Positions 18,192 through 26,880 of a stretch of DNA of 64,000 nt are shown here, piece after piece; the stretch's first letter is position 1, and each line of letters opens with the position of its first letter. The position numbers were made by a program, and so were the translations under genes. The notes below the pieces were generated by a model. It was not told the origin of the DNA. It did no database searches and saw nothing but the letters and a program-made list of their open reading frames with translations. The stretch is from assembly GCF_007859865.1 (NCBI RefSeq), contig NZ_SJPI01000002.1, positions 1,694,721-1,758,720 of the forward strand. Reading direction: 5' to 3'. The DNA is from Rubripirellula amarantea. Lineage in GTDB: Bacteria; Planctomycetota; Planctomycetia; Pirellulales; Pirellulaceae.

Positions 18192-18602
18192 ATGTTAGCG
18201 ACTGTATTCTCTGCTGTTCTGTTCGCCGTTTCCTTCGTCCCCGCTGGCAATGTTGACACTGCCGCCTCGGCTGGGCCGACGTGTTGTGCGAAGCACGCAT
18301 ACTGCTGCACCGTCCAAGCGGCGTGCTGCGGCAAGCAAGCTGAAACGACAGCAACCACTGACGAAGTGGCGAACGCGACTTCCCAACCCACGTGCTGTGC
18401 CAAGCGTGCCTATTGCTGCTCGGTGAACGCACGATGCTGTGCGAAGCACGCTGGAACGAACACTGCAACCAGCGACGTCGTCAGCGCGGCCGGTCAACCG
18501 ACCTGTTGTGCAAAGCGAGCGTACTGCTGCAGCGTTGGTGCTGCCTGCTGCGGAAATGGATCGGCAAATGCAACAGAAGTCGAGCCTGCTGAACTCAGCT
18601 AA
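18192..18602 (+). CDS. Exported metallothionein-like protein with three CC-x5-CC-x5-CC repeats
   Basis: 136 residues from the ATG at 18192, which directly opens a signal peptide (MLATVFSAVLFAVSFVPAG). The in-frame upstream extension lacks such a feature. The mature protein is three units of 37, 37 and about 34 residues (residues 29, 66 and 103), each with the pattern PTCCAK(H/R)AYCC(T/S)V-x-A-x-CC, 18 Cys in all. Linkers are Thr/Ala/Asp rich. Paired cysteines at fixed spacing outside the cytosol suggest Cu(I) or Zn binding. I do not recognise a described family. It follows the other Cys-rich gene by 116 bp and ends just before a strong terminator. Confidence 0.75.
   Translation: MLATVFSAVLFAVSFVPAGNVDTAASAGPTCCAKHAYCCTVQAACCGKQAETTATTDEVANATSQPTCCAKRAYCCSVNARCCAKHAGTNTATSDVVSAAGQPTCCAKRAYCCSVGAACCGNGSANATEVEPAELS
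18276..18554 (+). repeat. 111-bp tandem coding repeat (2.5 units)
   Basis: Units start at 18276, 18387 and 18498, period 111 bp (37 codons). The Cys core is conserved at protein level; the linkers diverge in sequence but not in length, so the duplication is not very recent. Confidence 0.8.
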
Positions 18603-18631
18603 TCGCTTCTGATTGCGTTCGATCCCACATC

Positions 18632-18670
18632 AGCCGGGCGAGCCTGAACACTCGCCCGGCTTCTCTGTTT
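18632..18670 (+). terminator. Intrinsic terminator
   Basis: AGCCGGGCGAG (18632-18642), an eight-base loop, then the perfect complement CTCGCCCGGCT (18651-18661), followed by TCTCTGTTT. It closes the copper transcript after the Cys-repeat gene. Confidence 0.85.
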
Positions 18671-18681
18671 AAGGTGCCATC

Positions 18682-20130
18682 ATGGACACATTCAAACACC
18701 GATGGCATCAGTTGCCGATTAGCCGGCAACTGCTTGTCCTCGTCAATGCGATTCTCTTTGGGTTTGTCGTTCTGTTTCTTGTCGTTGACTACCGCGTGAG
18801 GATGGATCGGCATTTGAACGAGAAGCAGATCGCGTTGACCGAAGAAGCTAAAACTATGTACGAGTCGCTACTGGTCGCTGAACCCCACGGCGGCGAGGCG
18901 ATTCAAAATCTGGTCGACAACGTCTGCGCTCGAATGAATACCGACGATTCGCCGGGTCACCATATTGCTGCGGATTGGCGTGGGCTTCCGTACCAGGCCG
19001 TCTCACACGGGCATGCTTCCGACGAAATGCTCCTGGCAATGCGGTCGGCAGCTGATTCAACCGTCGCCAGATCAAACGCCACCGGCGCGCTCGTTGTCGG
19101 GTCTTTCACTGGACCAGCGGGCACTGTTTACATATCCGAGAAACGTTCAGCAGTTGTGGGCGCAACACGCCGCTCGTTGTTGATCCAGATGTTCGGAGTC
19201 CTATTGCTGGGAGGGATTACCGCCTTCGTGGTCAGCGCGGTATTGCGGCAATTGATCGCCCAACCGATCCAAGGCTTTGTTTCGGCGCTGCGGAGTGTTG
19301 CCGCCGGAGACCTAAGCGTGATTGCACGTACTCGAAGCTGTCGAGAACTGAGTTATCTCGCCGATCAAATCAATTCGATGACCGAGGCACTGGACCACGC
19401 TCAGCGCGACCATCGCGTTCACATGGAAAAGGCACGCCAGATTCAACAGAACTTACGACCGACGGTGAATGGATTGGTTGGAATCGACGTCGCTGAACTG
19501 TTCGAGCCGGCCGACGATGTTGGCGGTGACTACTACGATGTGATTCCATTGTCCGATGGGCAATATCTACTCTGTGTCGCGGATGTATCGGGACACGGCG
19601 TGCCAGCCGCGATGGCGGCGACGTTGTTGAAGGCGTTTGTGTCGGAAGCGGCAAAGAAGTCATCCAGCCCTGCCCAAATTCTGACAGATGTCAACGAACG
19701 CTACTGTGAGTACGTGATGATGGGACACTTTGCGACCATGACGCTACTGGTCGTTGACCCAAAAAGGCGACAACTGACCTACGCAAATGCAGGCCATGAA
19801 TTTCCGTTCTTGCAGATTGGACGCGAAGCACCGGTGCGATTGAATGTGGGCGACCTGATCTTGGGCGTGGAGGACGATACCCACTACAGCGAAGAAACAA
19901 TCCAGCTCGGCGATACGGCCCGTTTAGTCCTTGTTAGCGACGGAGTGACTGAAGCGTTTGATCCAAGTGATGAGCAATACGGCACCGAACGCATCGAACA
20001 ACTGATGAGCAACGTTCTGACCACGAACGCGCGCGAACTGATCCAAGAGTTCGAGGCATCGCTCGAAACATTTCGCGAAGGTCGCAAAGCGTTCGATGAC
20101 ACGACGCTCTTGGTCGCGCAACTAACGTAG
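18682..20130 (+). CDS. Membrane-bound SpoIIE-type PP2C phosphatase with HAMP domain
   Basis: 482 residues. TM1 is at about residues 18-40 (LLVLVNAILFGFVVLFLVV), an extracytoplasmic sensor region of about 125 residues follows, then TM2 (GVLLLGGITAFVVSAVL) and a HAMP linker (IAQPIQGFVSALRSVAAGDL). The C-terminal 230 residues are a PP2C/SpoIIE phosphatase: metal-binding DDVGGDYYDVI, CVADVSGHGVPAAMAATLL, NAGHEFPFL, VSDGVTEAFD and FDDTTLLV. Enzymes of this type dephosphorylate anti-anti-sigma (STAS) proteins in partner-switching pathways. No partner gene is adjacent. The gene starts 12 bp after the terminator at 18632-18670, so it needs a promoter inside or overlapping that region, or partial read-through. 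Confidence 0.88.
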   Translation: MDTFKHRWHQLPISRQLLVLVNAILFGFVVLFLVVDYRVRMDRHLNEKQIALTEEAKTMYESLLVAEPHGGEAIQNLVDNVCARMNTDDSPGHHIAADWRGLPYQAVSHGHASDEMLLAMRSAADSTVARSNATGALVVGSFTGPAGTVYISEKRSAVVGATRRSLLIQMFGVLLLGGITAFVVSAVLRQLIAQPIQGFVSALRSVAAGDLSVIARTRSCRELSYLADQINSMTEALDHAQRDHRVHMEKARQIQQNLRPTVNGLVGIDVAELFEPADDVGGDYYDVIPLSDGQYLLCVADVSGHGVPAAMAATLLKAFVSEAAKKSSSPAQILTDVNERYCEYVMMGHFATMTLLVVDPKRRQLTYANAGHEFPFLQIGREAPVRLNVGDLILGVEDDTHYSEETIQLGDTARLVLVSDGVTEAFDPSDEQYGTERIEQLMSNVLTTNARELIQEFEASLETFREGRKAFDDTTLLVAQLT

Positions 20131-20408
20131 TGCGAGTCGCCAAGGTTTGCGGATAGCCTACGGTGCGGTCGATTGTGGAGTCAACGCGGGCGATCTAGGT
20201 CGCGAACATCGGCGTTCGCGATAGGTTAGATCAACGCGAGGAAGGCAAACGCGTTTGTCTCGGACAATTCGCAAATGAGAGTTGAACATGTCTTCGTTTC
20301 GCAGGATGATGTGGTCGCCGAAAATCGTGAATGTTATTTGTCCGCAGATGCAAATTGAGTCCACTATTCTTGGAAAATAGTCACCGAGGGGTTGGCTTGC
20401 ACCAGCGA

Positions 20409-23400
20409 TCAAAGGTCAGCAATCCGCTGCTGTAGCTCGATTGCCATCGCGTCTTCTGATCTCGCAACCTTTGAGACGAGGTCAAAGAACTCTTTTTGGT
20501 ATTCTCCAGTCATGGCGTTCGTATGCTCGCGATAGGCCACATCCAAGAACATCACAAGCGACTGAACCTGCCAGGTGTTCGCATCTGATGACTCGCACCG
20601 TTTCCCAATTTCTTGGCACCAGCAGGTGGCTTGCGGAAGAAAACAAGATCCGACTTTGCGGCTGATCCATCGAAGAGCAGACGCTGCGGTGGTTGGATCC
20701 TCAACCACCTCTCGGAGAAATGGCTCGATCGATTCTCTCATTGAATTGATCAGTTCAGCATGAAAATCACTCCAAAAGCTCTCGTACGACTGGTCCACGC
20801 ACAGCAGCGATGCTAGCAATTCGGCACGAGCAGGTTTCCAACCTTCACCGACCTTTGGATCTTTCCAACCGTCGTGGTTTTCAACGTACCGGAGCATTAA
20901 CAGCCAGGTCTGAGCGAACTTTGCGGCATCGACCGGCTCAGCAATAATCGGTCCCATCCAGGAATGAATGAGTTGCTCAATCCATTTCGGAGATCTAACG
21001 CCGAGATCAAAAACTTGCCGCCATAGCAACGCAGCGTGTTCTGGATCGACGGTGTATTTGAGCTCCGCTCCGATGCGTTCCAGTATCGCGCGTTGACCAT
21101 ACATCGTTGGATAATCGTCATCCTGTCGGACAATGAGCTCGCCTTCCGTCGAATATGCTCTCAGAATCTCGAGTTCGTAGTCGAGCAGAACTTGGACCGT
21201 TGCCATTCTGGCTGACCGCTGGTCCTCACTTTCTGCGCGGACACATAGAGGTGTGTTCCTGACAATAGTCTCAAGAATCGTCTCCTCGACGGGCAGCTGC
21301 TTGTAGCACTGTTCATCATCATCAAACCGACGCGAAGTTCTCCAGTTGGCCCAAAAAAACTTCGGCGGCGTGAGTGACAATTCGTCCAAAACGGGAATGC
21401 TGGCCTCGTATGTACCAGCCAAAAACTGTTCTTCGCGGCTCGTCAGCCAAGCATCCCTATCAAATCCGGCCGAGTCCCGCGGCAGCGTCGGATAGCCGGG
21501 TGGCGAATACCAGAAAGCGGATGCGGTGTCGAACATCAGTCGGATGATCCGCGGCCCCCACGGGCCAAGTCGCGTCCAACGCCCCCATGCCGCGCGAGTG
21601 ATCGCACCATGCAAGTGACCGCGATGACTCACGATGCACTGAAATACCCACTTTCTGTAATCTATGTTGCCAGCATCTCTCGCGAGCAAGTAGACAGAAA
21701 ATTCGGCCAGTTGATCTAAGAACTGAGGAATTGCTCCGGCTTCGATCAATTCATCTGGCAGCTCGATCATTGGCTTTTGTACCAACGTCAGAATCGCCGA
21801 GACAGTCTCATCCTCGAGTCCATTCTCAACGAGCCACTGCTCATGCCGTAACAGAAGAAGCAAAAGCAATCCGAATCGGTTGTTGCTTTGGACCGCGGCA
21901 ACGACCGGGTCATCCGATTCCACGCGTTGAGCCAGAAGTTCTTTGGCAAGACTAGATAGTTCGGATTCCGGAAACTGGTTGTTCAGGTAAAACCAATGTT
22001 CAATCGCCTGAGCCTCAGCAATTGCATCCTGCAATAGTTTCCGCTCAATAGCCGGCGGCTCGCTTTCGGTTTCGACAAGTTTCGGATCGACCGTTTCGTC
22101 AAGGACGATAGGTTGTCCGACTCCTCGTCTTGCCGCTAGGGCGGATATCGCATTGAAAACATCGCTCATGCGATCGGTCGAATTCACCAGGCGCTTCAGA
22201 TTTTCAGTTGCCGGATCACTCCAGTCCAATTCACCAATATCAAGAACCGATTCCGCGATTTCGACAATGCTCTTTGACCGAAATCCTGCGAGAAGCCACG
22301 CTTTATGCTCGTCAAAGAACCATTCGCCATAGTCCAGCGACACATTGCAAAAACCTGGCTGTTTTGGGTTGGCCGAAATGGTTTCCGCCCACAACAAAAG
22401 AACAGGCGAAGTGAGCAGCGGTTTCAGGGGGCCTTGAAAAAGCAATGGGTGACGCCGCCCAAGGTCAAACAGGACGCCAGCTATCGCGACACACTCGCAT
22501 TGTTGCAACAGCTGTGTTATCAGCTGATCGACGTTTTTGCCCGACTCCATCTGATCGCCAAGATACTTTTCCAAGGCAGATAACGCTGGCACCATGGACT
22601 CGCACGCCGACATGAGCCCTCGATTCCAGTGAAAGCTGTGTTCGTCTCCTTGCCAATCGACGCCGTGTTTCAGCGGAGATCGCACACGCGACAGTACCGC
22701 GTCTGATCCGCTACTATCAATGCTTGCCAATTGACGGGAAGCAGCGAAATTTGCAAACTCGCAGATCAGCTTGATGGCAGCTTTTGGGTTGACTGCTAAG
22801 AACGATAGGTACGGCCCTTGGCGATAGTGCTTTCCAGTCGTCGAGAAGAAAAGTCTCTCGATGCCATTTTCGTTGTAGCCTACGCCACCAGCGTGATACC
22901 CCTCGTCGACATCTTCCGATCGGACCTTAATCGAAACGGCGAGAATAAGGCGTGTCGCCAGATCAGGGGCGTCCTTGAAAATTGGCCACATCGCGTCGCC
23001 ATCCAGGCAAGCTTTTCGGAACGCAGCGTGAGGAGGATATGCCGGACCATTGGGCCATGGGGTTAGATCGCGAACAGGTTCGTTAAGAATCTCACTACGT
23101 TCTTTCTCCCACTCCAATGCTCTCTCTCGCGCACGTCTCGCTTGATGGTGATCTGGGTTCAAACCGGCAGCATCGAGCAGAAGTGGAGTCACTCTCTGTG
23201 GATCCTCTTCAAATGCAAAAAAGACAGACTTGAAGATGTCTTCGCGTTCCTCATCATCTGATCTAAACCATCGTCTTTCACTCGCAATCTGGCTTTCACA
23301 CACAGCGATAGCGATCTTGCTTGCTTCAGCGCGGAAGTCCCAGTGTGTAGGGGTCATTTCAAGCCACATCTGCGATATTTTCGCGGCATCATGTGACATG

Positions 23401-25610
23401 TGTTCGACGACGGCCCCAACATGCCGCTCCAAAAACTGCAGTAGTGAACCGAACGCGGCTAAATATGGCTTAGGATCACGCTGTATCGTTCGGAGTACTG
23501 AGGTCAGCTCTTCGCCAGCTGCCTCTTTACGGGCTGCGAGCAATCCGGGGACCGAGCAAATCACCATGGCGCGCCGTACAAGACGTTTTGCGAGCAGCGC
23601 ATCTGAATCAAACAATGGTTCGGACAGGTTTTCCAGAAGCTCGTCCGGATTTGCAGAGAAAACAACGGCATCGAGGAACAGGTCTGACACAGCGGTTCCT
23701 TTCCCTACATACCGGAGCCACGTTTCTGTCGATGTATCCTGTTCCAGGAAGTGAATGCCAGCCATTCGGATGGCTCGATACCATTTCGGCCGCGAGCTTT
23801 TTGCTTCCAGGGCGTCCGACATCGTTCGCCCCTGGTCGAGAAGCCACAGCATCCGAGCCCAATCTGCGTAGATGTCGTGAGCAAACCGAAGCTTCATTTG
23901 GTTCCGCACCAAAAGCGATCCGTTCACTGCCGCGTCAATCGGACTGGCAAACGCTGGGAGGAGAGATTGAGTTGTTTCCAACTCCGACTCGTCTCCCTGT
24001 CGTCGACCAAGCTCCAGTAGCAAGTTACTGACATCCGTTCCATGTTCGGCCGAAATGCGGTGCTCCCAAACCCAATGAATCAGGTGGGATTCACCAATTG
24101 CGTTCAGATGACTGACATCTTGATCGCTCGCTATCCGCAAGAATGCGTCAAGAATGATGGGGCGTCGATAAAGTGACGGAAGGTTTGGTGAGAGATAAAG
24201 ACGTATCAATGATGGCCGTGACTTGATCGCTGCGAGAGCCTCCGTGGTCGAAAAGCTATCGACGATAATGCGTTTCCAAGTCTTCGCATCAACGTTGTTG
24301 TCATCAAGAAATCGCAACACGCGTTGGTATTGCTCTCGCTGGCAAACCAAGACAACACGCAAAGTTGAAAGATGCTGTGCTGCTAGAACAAATTTCGCCA
24401 AGTTTCTGATCTGACTGCGATTTGCCGCTTGTTCGATGCCGTCGATCACAATGACCTTGGATCGCTCGGACGTTCCCGAAAATATCTCGCGAATCGTATA
24501 AGGCGCGAACAATGTTGATTCATTGTCTGCAATCTCGCACGCGGTTTCGAGTCGGAAAAAGAATGACTCAGTGAGTGAAAAACTTTTGTCGATTGCGTTT
24601 GCAACCGCCGTGGACTTGCCAACTCCTGAATCACCGAGGACAAATGCGTTGATTGGATCCTGAGACCCCAAGTAGTCGTCGATTAAAGTGTCAACCTCGG
24701 TGCGGGCGACTTCGACATCCCCACCAAGTCTTCTTGGTTGTAGCTGTAGGTCGTCATTAGATTTTGAACGTAAAATCCGAAACGCAGCGTTGAATCTTGG
24801 TGATGCCTTCAATTGGATGGTAGTTTTCAAACAATGGATCAATTTGCCTCGATCCATGTCGCCGCCGGACAATCGAAGCGTCTTCGCAATATCCCAGATG
24901 TCTCGCCACAGCTGTATTCCCGAGGCAGCTTCTTCTCGCTCGCACATTAGGCGGCAATGTTCTTGCACAGTCTGCAACGAGAGAGATGTTGTGGATCCGA
25001 AGTCAAAGTTTCGGACGTGCAAGGACGCTACGAAGTTCTGCAGCGAATCCTTGCCGTCCGGAGCAACATCTGCGAGCGAGGCTGGTAGTTCAAGCCATTG
25101 CAGCCACTTTTCTGCATCCTGCAGATTTCCTGGTTCTACAATACGCGTTGGAAAGCTGTCGTTCTGCTCGCGTGCTTTCTCGACCAAGGTTTCAATTTGG
25201 GTTAGCCGTGGAGAACCATCGAACTTGGCGAACAGTCCAAGGCGGTCGCGCCGAAGATCGAATGTTCGAGGCCTTCGTTCTGTCGCAATGAGGTCTGACC
25301 ACGCATGATGAACGAACTCGCGTCGTTCCGCAGTTCTTGAAAACAGCGGAAAACTCTTCACGCTCACCGGAATCAACCACTCTTCGGCCCCATCCGACTC
25401 ATATTGCAACAAGAGGTCGTCGAGCTTCCATCGGTCATCTTGCTTCTGAACGCTAACCTGCACCAGCCGCGTACCTTGCTGGTTCTGAAACGCTTGCTCC
25501 GCTAGAAGTTCGACTAGACATGCAGCGACGACGTCGACTTCAAAGAATGTACCTTTGCCAGCCGTTAAACTGGTAGGAGAGACATCAGATGCTAGTTTGG
25601 CTTGACTCAT
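20409..25610 (-). CDS. Giant STAND-type NTPase with N-terminal nuclease-like domain (Avs-like defence protein)
   Basis: 1733 residues, soluble. The first about 170 residues fit a PD-(D/E)XK nuclease of the Cap4/DUF4297 kind: GTFFE (Glu24), LDDLLLQYE (Asp63/64) and PVSVKSF (Lys84). A P-loop NTPase follows, with Walker A GDSGVGKST at about residue 325 and Walker B KVIVIDGIEQ at about 385, then a winged-helix-like part and about 1200 helical residues that could form a repeat-type sensor. Nuclease-STAND-repeat is the architecture of AVAST (Avs) anti-phage proteins, which bind conserved phage proteins and then cut DNA. No accessory gene is adjacent, as for single-gene Avs types. Assignment to Avs is inferred from architecture; a sequence match could not be tested. 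Confidence 0.7.
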   Translation of the reverse strand: MSQAKLASDVSPTSLTAGKGTFFEVDVVAACLVELLAEQAFQNQQGTRLVQVSVQKQDDRWKLDDLLLQYESDGAEEWLIPVSVKSFPLFSRTAERREFVHHAWSDLIATERRPRTFDLRRDRLGLFAKFDGSPRLTQIETLVEKAREQNDSFPTRIVEPGNLQDAEKWLQWLELPASLADVAPDGKDSLQNFVASLHVRNFDFGSTTSLSLQTVQEHCRLMCEREEAASGIQLWRDIWDIAKTLRLSGGDMDRGKLIHCLKTTIQLKASPRFNAAFRILRSKSNDDLQLQPRRLGGDVEVARTEVDTLIDDYLGSQDPINAFVLGDSGVGKSTAVANAIDKSFSLTESFFFRLETACEIADNESTLFAPYTIREIFSGTSERSKVIVIDGIEQAANRSQIRNLAKFVLAAQHLSTLRVVLVCQREQYQRVLRFLDDNNVDAKTWKRIIVDSFSTTEALAAIKSRPSLIRLYLSPNLPSLYRRPIILDAFLRIASDQDVSHLNAIGESHLIHWVWEHRISAEHGTDVSNLLLELGRRQGDESELETTQSLLPAFASPIDAAVNGSLLVRNQMKLRFAHDIYADWARMLWLLDQGRTMSDALEAKSSRPKWYRAIRMAGIHFLEQDTSTETWLRYVGKGTAVSDLFLDAVVFSANPDELLENLSEPLFDSDALLAKRLVRRAMVICSVPGLLAARKEAAGEELTSVLRTIQRDPKPYLAAFGSLLQFLERHVGAVVEHMSHDAAKISQMWLEMTPTHWDFRAEASKIAIAVCESQIASERRWFRSDDEEREDIFKSVFFAFEEDPQRVTPLLLDAAGLNPDHHQARRARERALEWEKERSEILNEPVRDLTPWPNGPAYPPHAAFRKACLDGDAMWPIFKDAPDLATRLILAVSIKVRSEDVDEGYHAGGVGYNENGIERLFFSTTGKHYRQGPYLSFLAVNPKAAIKLICEFANFAASRQLASIDSSGSDAVLSRVRSPLKHGVDWQGDEHSFHWNRGLMSACESMVPALSALEKYLGDQMESGKNVDQLITQLLQQCECVAIAGVLFDLGRRHPLLFQGPLKPLLTSPVLLLWAETISANPKQPGFCNVSLDYGEWFFDEHKAWLLAGFRSKSIVEIAESVLDIGELDWSDPATENLKRLVNSTDRMSDVFNAISALAARRGVGQPIVLDETVDPKLVETESEPPAIERKLLQDAIAEAQAIEHWFYLNNQFPESELSSLAKELLAQRVESDDPVVAAVQSNNRFGLLLLLLLRHEQWLVENGLEDETVSAILTLVQKPMIELPDELIEAGAIPQFLDQLAEFSVYLLARDAGNIDYRKWVFQCIVSHRGHLHGAITRAAWGRWTRLGPWGPRIIRLMFDTASAFWYSPPGYPTLPRDSAGFDRDAWLTSREEQFLAGTYEASIPVLDELSLTPPKFFWANWRTSRRFDDDEQCYKQLPVEETILETIVRNTPLCVRAESEDQRSARMATVQVLLDYELEILRAYSTEGELIVRQDDDYPTMYGQRAILERIGAELKYTVDPEHAALLWRQVFDLGVRSPKWIEQLIHSWMGPIIAEPVDAAKFAQTWLLMLRYVENHDGWKDPKVGEGWKPARAELLASLLCVDQSYESFWSDFHAELINSMRESIEPFLREVVEDPTTAASALRWISRKVGSCFLPQATCWCQEIGKRCESSDANTWQVQSLVMFLDVAYREHTNAMTGEYQKEFFDLVSKVARSEDAMAIELQQRIADL

Positions 25611-25785
25611 TTACACAGTTTATCAGGCCGCTAAGTATCCGAAAACGAGACAACCTCGTTTGGTTGGCGTTAGCTCTGGCGATGTGCAAAACAAGAATCC
25701 GGCCCGTTGGTTTAGATGTCACTCTCCGTGTTGGACCGATTGAGAGCAAAGTGGTTCGTGCAAGGTGTCGTACCGGCCGCGGTTG

Positions 25786-26442
25786 TCAATGTTTATCGCC
25801 AACATATCGGCCAAGTTTGAAGCCGCTTGTTTCTGAGAGTGTTGGGTACGTTGCTCGGCATAACGGGCCAAGCCGAAGAAGTGATGCTTGGGCGACGTTT
25901 TGGAAACCCATGCGGTCGACTGCTTTCAATGCTCGTTGGTTGGAGCCTTCGGTGGTTAGCACCAGCGTTTGGATTCCATCGGTTTGCAACTGATCGGCCA
26001 TTTGGCTCATGATTGCTGCGTAAAGGCGACGGCCTCGGTAGGCGGGCAAGACCAGCACTTGGAATACGAGCGCGGCATCGTCGGAGAGCTGGATTGGCAG
26101 ACCCGTTTCGGGCTTGCCGTCGTGGTTCATCTGGCCGGGAATGTCTCCGAAGGCGACCCAAGCGAATCCGGCGAGCGAATTGGCTTGGAACGCTGTGAAG
26201 CACCGGGCATGCCCAGCATCTAGCATCTCAAAGTCACGTTCTGGAATTTGATATTCCAGTTCGTGCGCGTGCGAGCGAAGGCGATCGGAGGAACACGAGT
26301 CGATCGTGTATCCATCGGGGATGGGTGTTCGCGGCATCTGGTCAATGGGCGATTGATAAAATTGACAGATATTCGCAATCGCTATTCGCCGCATCGCTCG
26401 GTACGGCAACCACCGTAGCGAGCGTGAAGATGTAATTTTCAC
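25786..26442 (-). CDS. GNAT-family N-acetyltransferase
   Basis: 218 residues. The acetyl-CoA-binding motif A is seen as VFQVLVLPAYRGRRLYAAIM (the R/Q-x-x-G-x-A type loop, here YRGRRL), followed by TEGSNQRALKAVDRMGF, the usual motif B end of GNAT proteins. The N-terminal about 30 residues are basic. A GTG at 26442 is the open start. The substrate is not predictable. It lies between the STAND gene and the small lipoprotein gene, all on the minus strand but with gaps that do not show an operon. Confidence 0.8.
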   Translation of the reverse strand: MKITSSRSLRWLPYRAMRRIAIANICQFYQSPIDQMPRTPIPDGYTIDSCSSDRLRSHAHELEYQIPERDFEMLDAGHARCFTAFQANSLAGFAWVAFGDIPGQMNHDGKPETGLPIQLSDDAALVFQVLVLPAYRGRRLYAAIMSQMADQLQTDGIQTLVLTTEGSNQRALKAVDRMGFQNVAQASLLRLGPLCRATYPTLSETSGFKLGRYVGDKH

Positions 26443-26460
26443 AGTGGGAATCCGCCAGCG

Positions 26461-26736
26461 TTAGTGGCAGCAGCTTCCGCCGCCCGACGAAGGGCGGGGC
26501 GATGCTGAAGTGGAAGCAGCGGAGAACGAGGTTGCTACTGGCGGTTGATAGTCAGTTTCGTGGTCAACCGCCGTGTCGTATTGAATGTTGGCAGCGGCCT
26601 GTTCGGAATATTGCTGAGCAGTCATAGACGGCTCGTCCTTTCGATTGCCAATCCAGGGCAGCGATTGGCATCCGGCAGACAGCGAGAGGGTGCAGATGAA
26701 CGCAGCGGTAGCGCAGGATTTCCATAGCGATTTCAT
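26461..26736 (-). CDS. Small lipoprotein with C-terminal GGGSCCH
   Basis: 91 residues with a lipobox (LSLSAGC, Cys23) after a basic N-terminus and hydrophobic core. AGGAAG stands just upstream of the ATG at 26736. The mature part is short, Ser/Ala/Pro rich, and ends in SSGGGSCCH, a possible metal-binding tail. It lies downstream of the CusBA/TRASH genes on the same strand and may be the last gene of that transcript. Confidence 0.65.
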   Translation of the reverse strand: MKSLWKSCATAAFICTLSLSAGCQSLPWIGNRKDEPSMTAQQYSEQAAANIQYDTAVDHETDYQPPVATSFSAASTSASPRPSSGGGSCCH

Positions 26737-26880
26737 GACGACTTCCTTGTCGTGAGTCGAAACAAAAAAGGCAGGGACGGCGTGGTGACGTCATCACTTG
26801 CGTGAATCAGACGCGACACCGCCCCCGCGTGAGTCAGAGGGGAAGCGAGGAGCCAATTTGCAAACTCGCTCCCGAGTTGA

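Noticed and set aside
20158-20412. Open frame of 84 codons after the STAND gene on the minus strand
   Set aside because: It starts with TTG overlapping the stop of the large gene, has no ribosome binding site of its own and an atypical composition (many Arg and Cys). I treat it as non-coding, though a small partner protein cannot be fully excluded.
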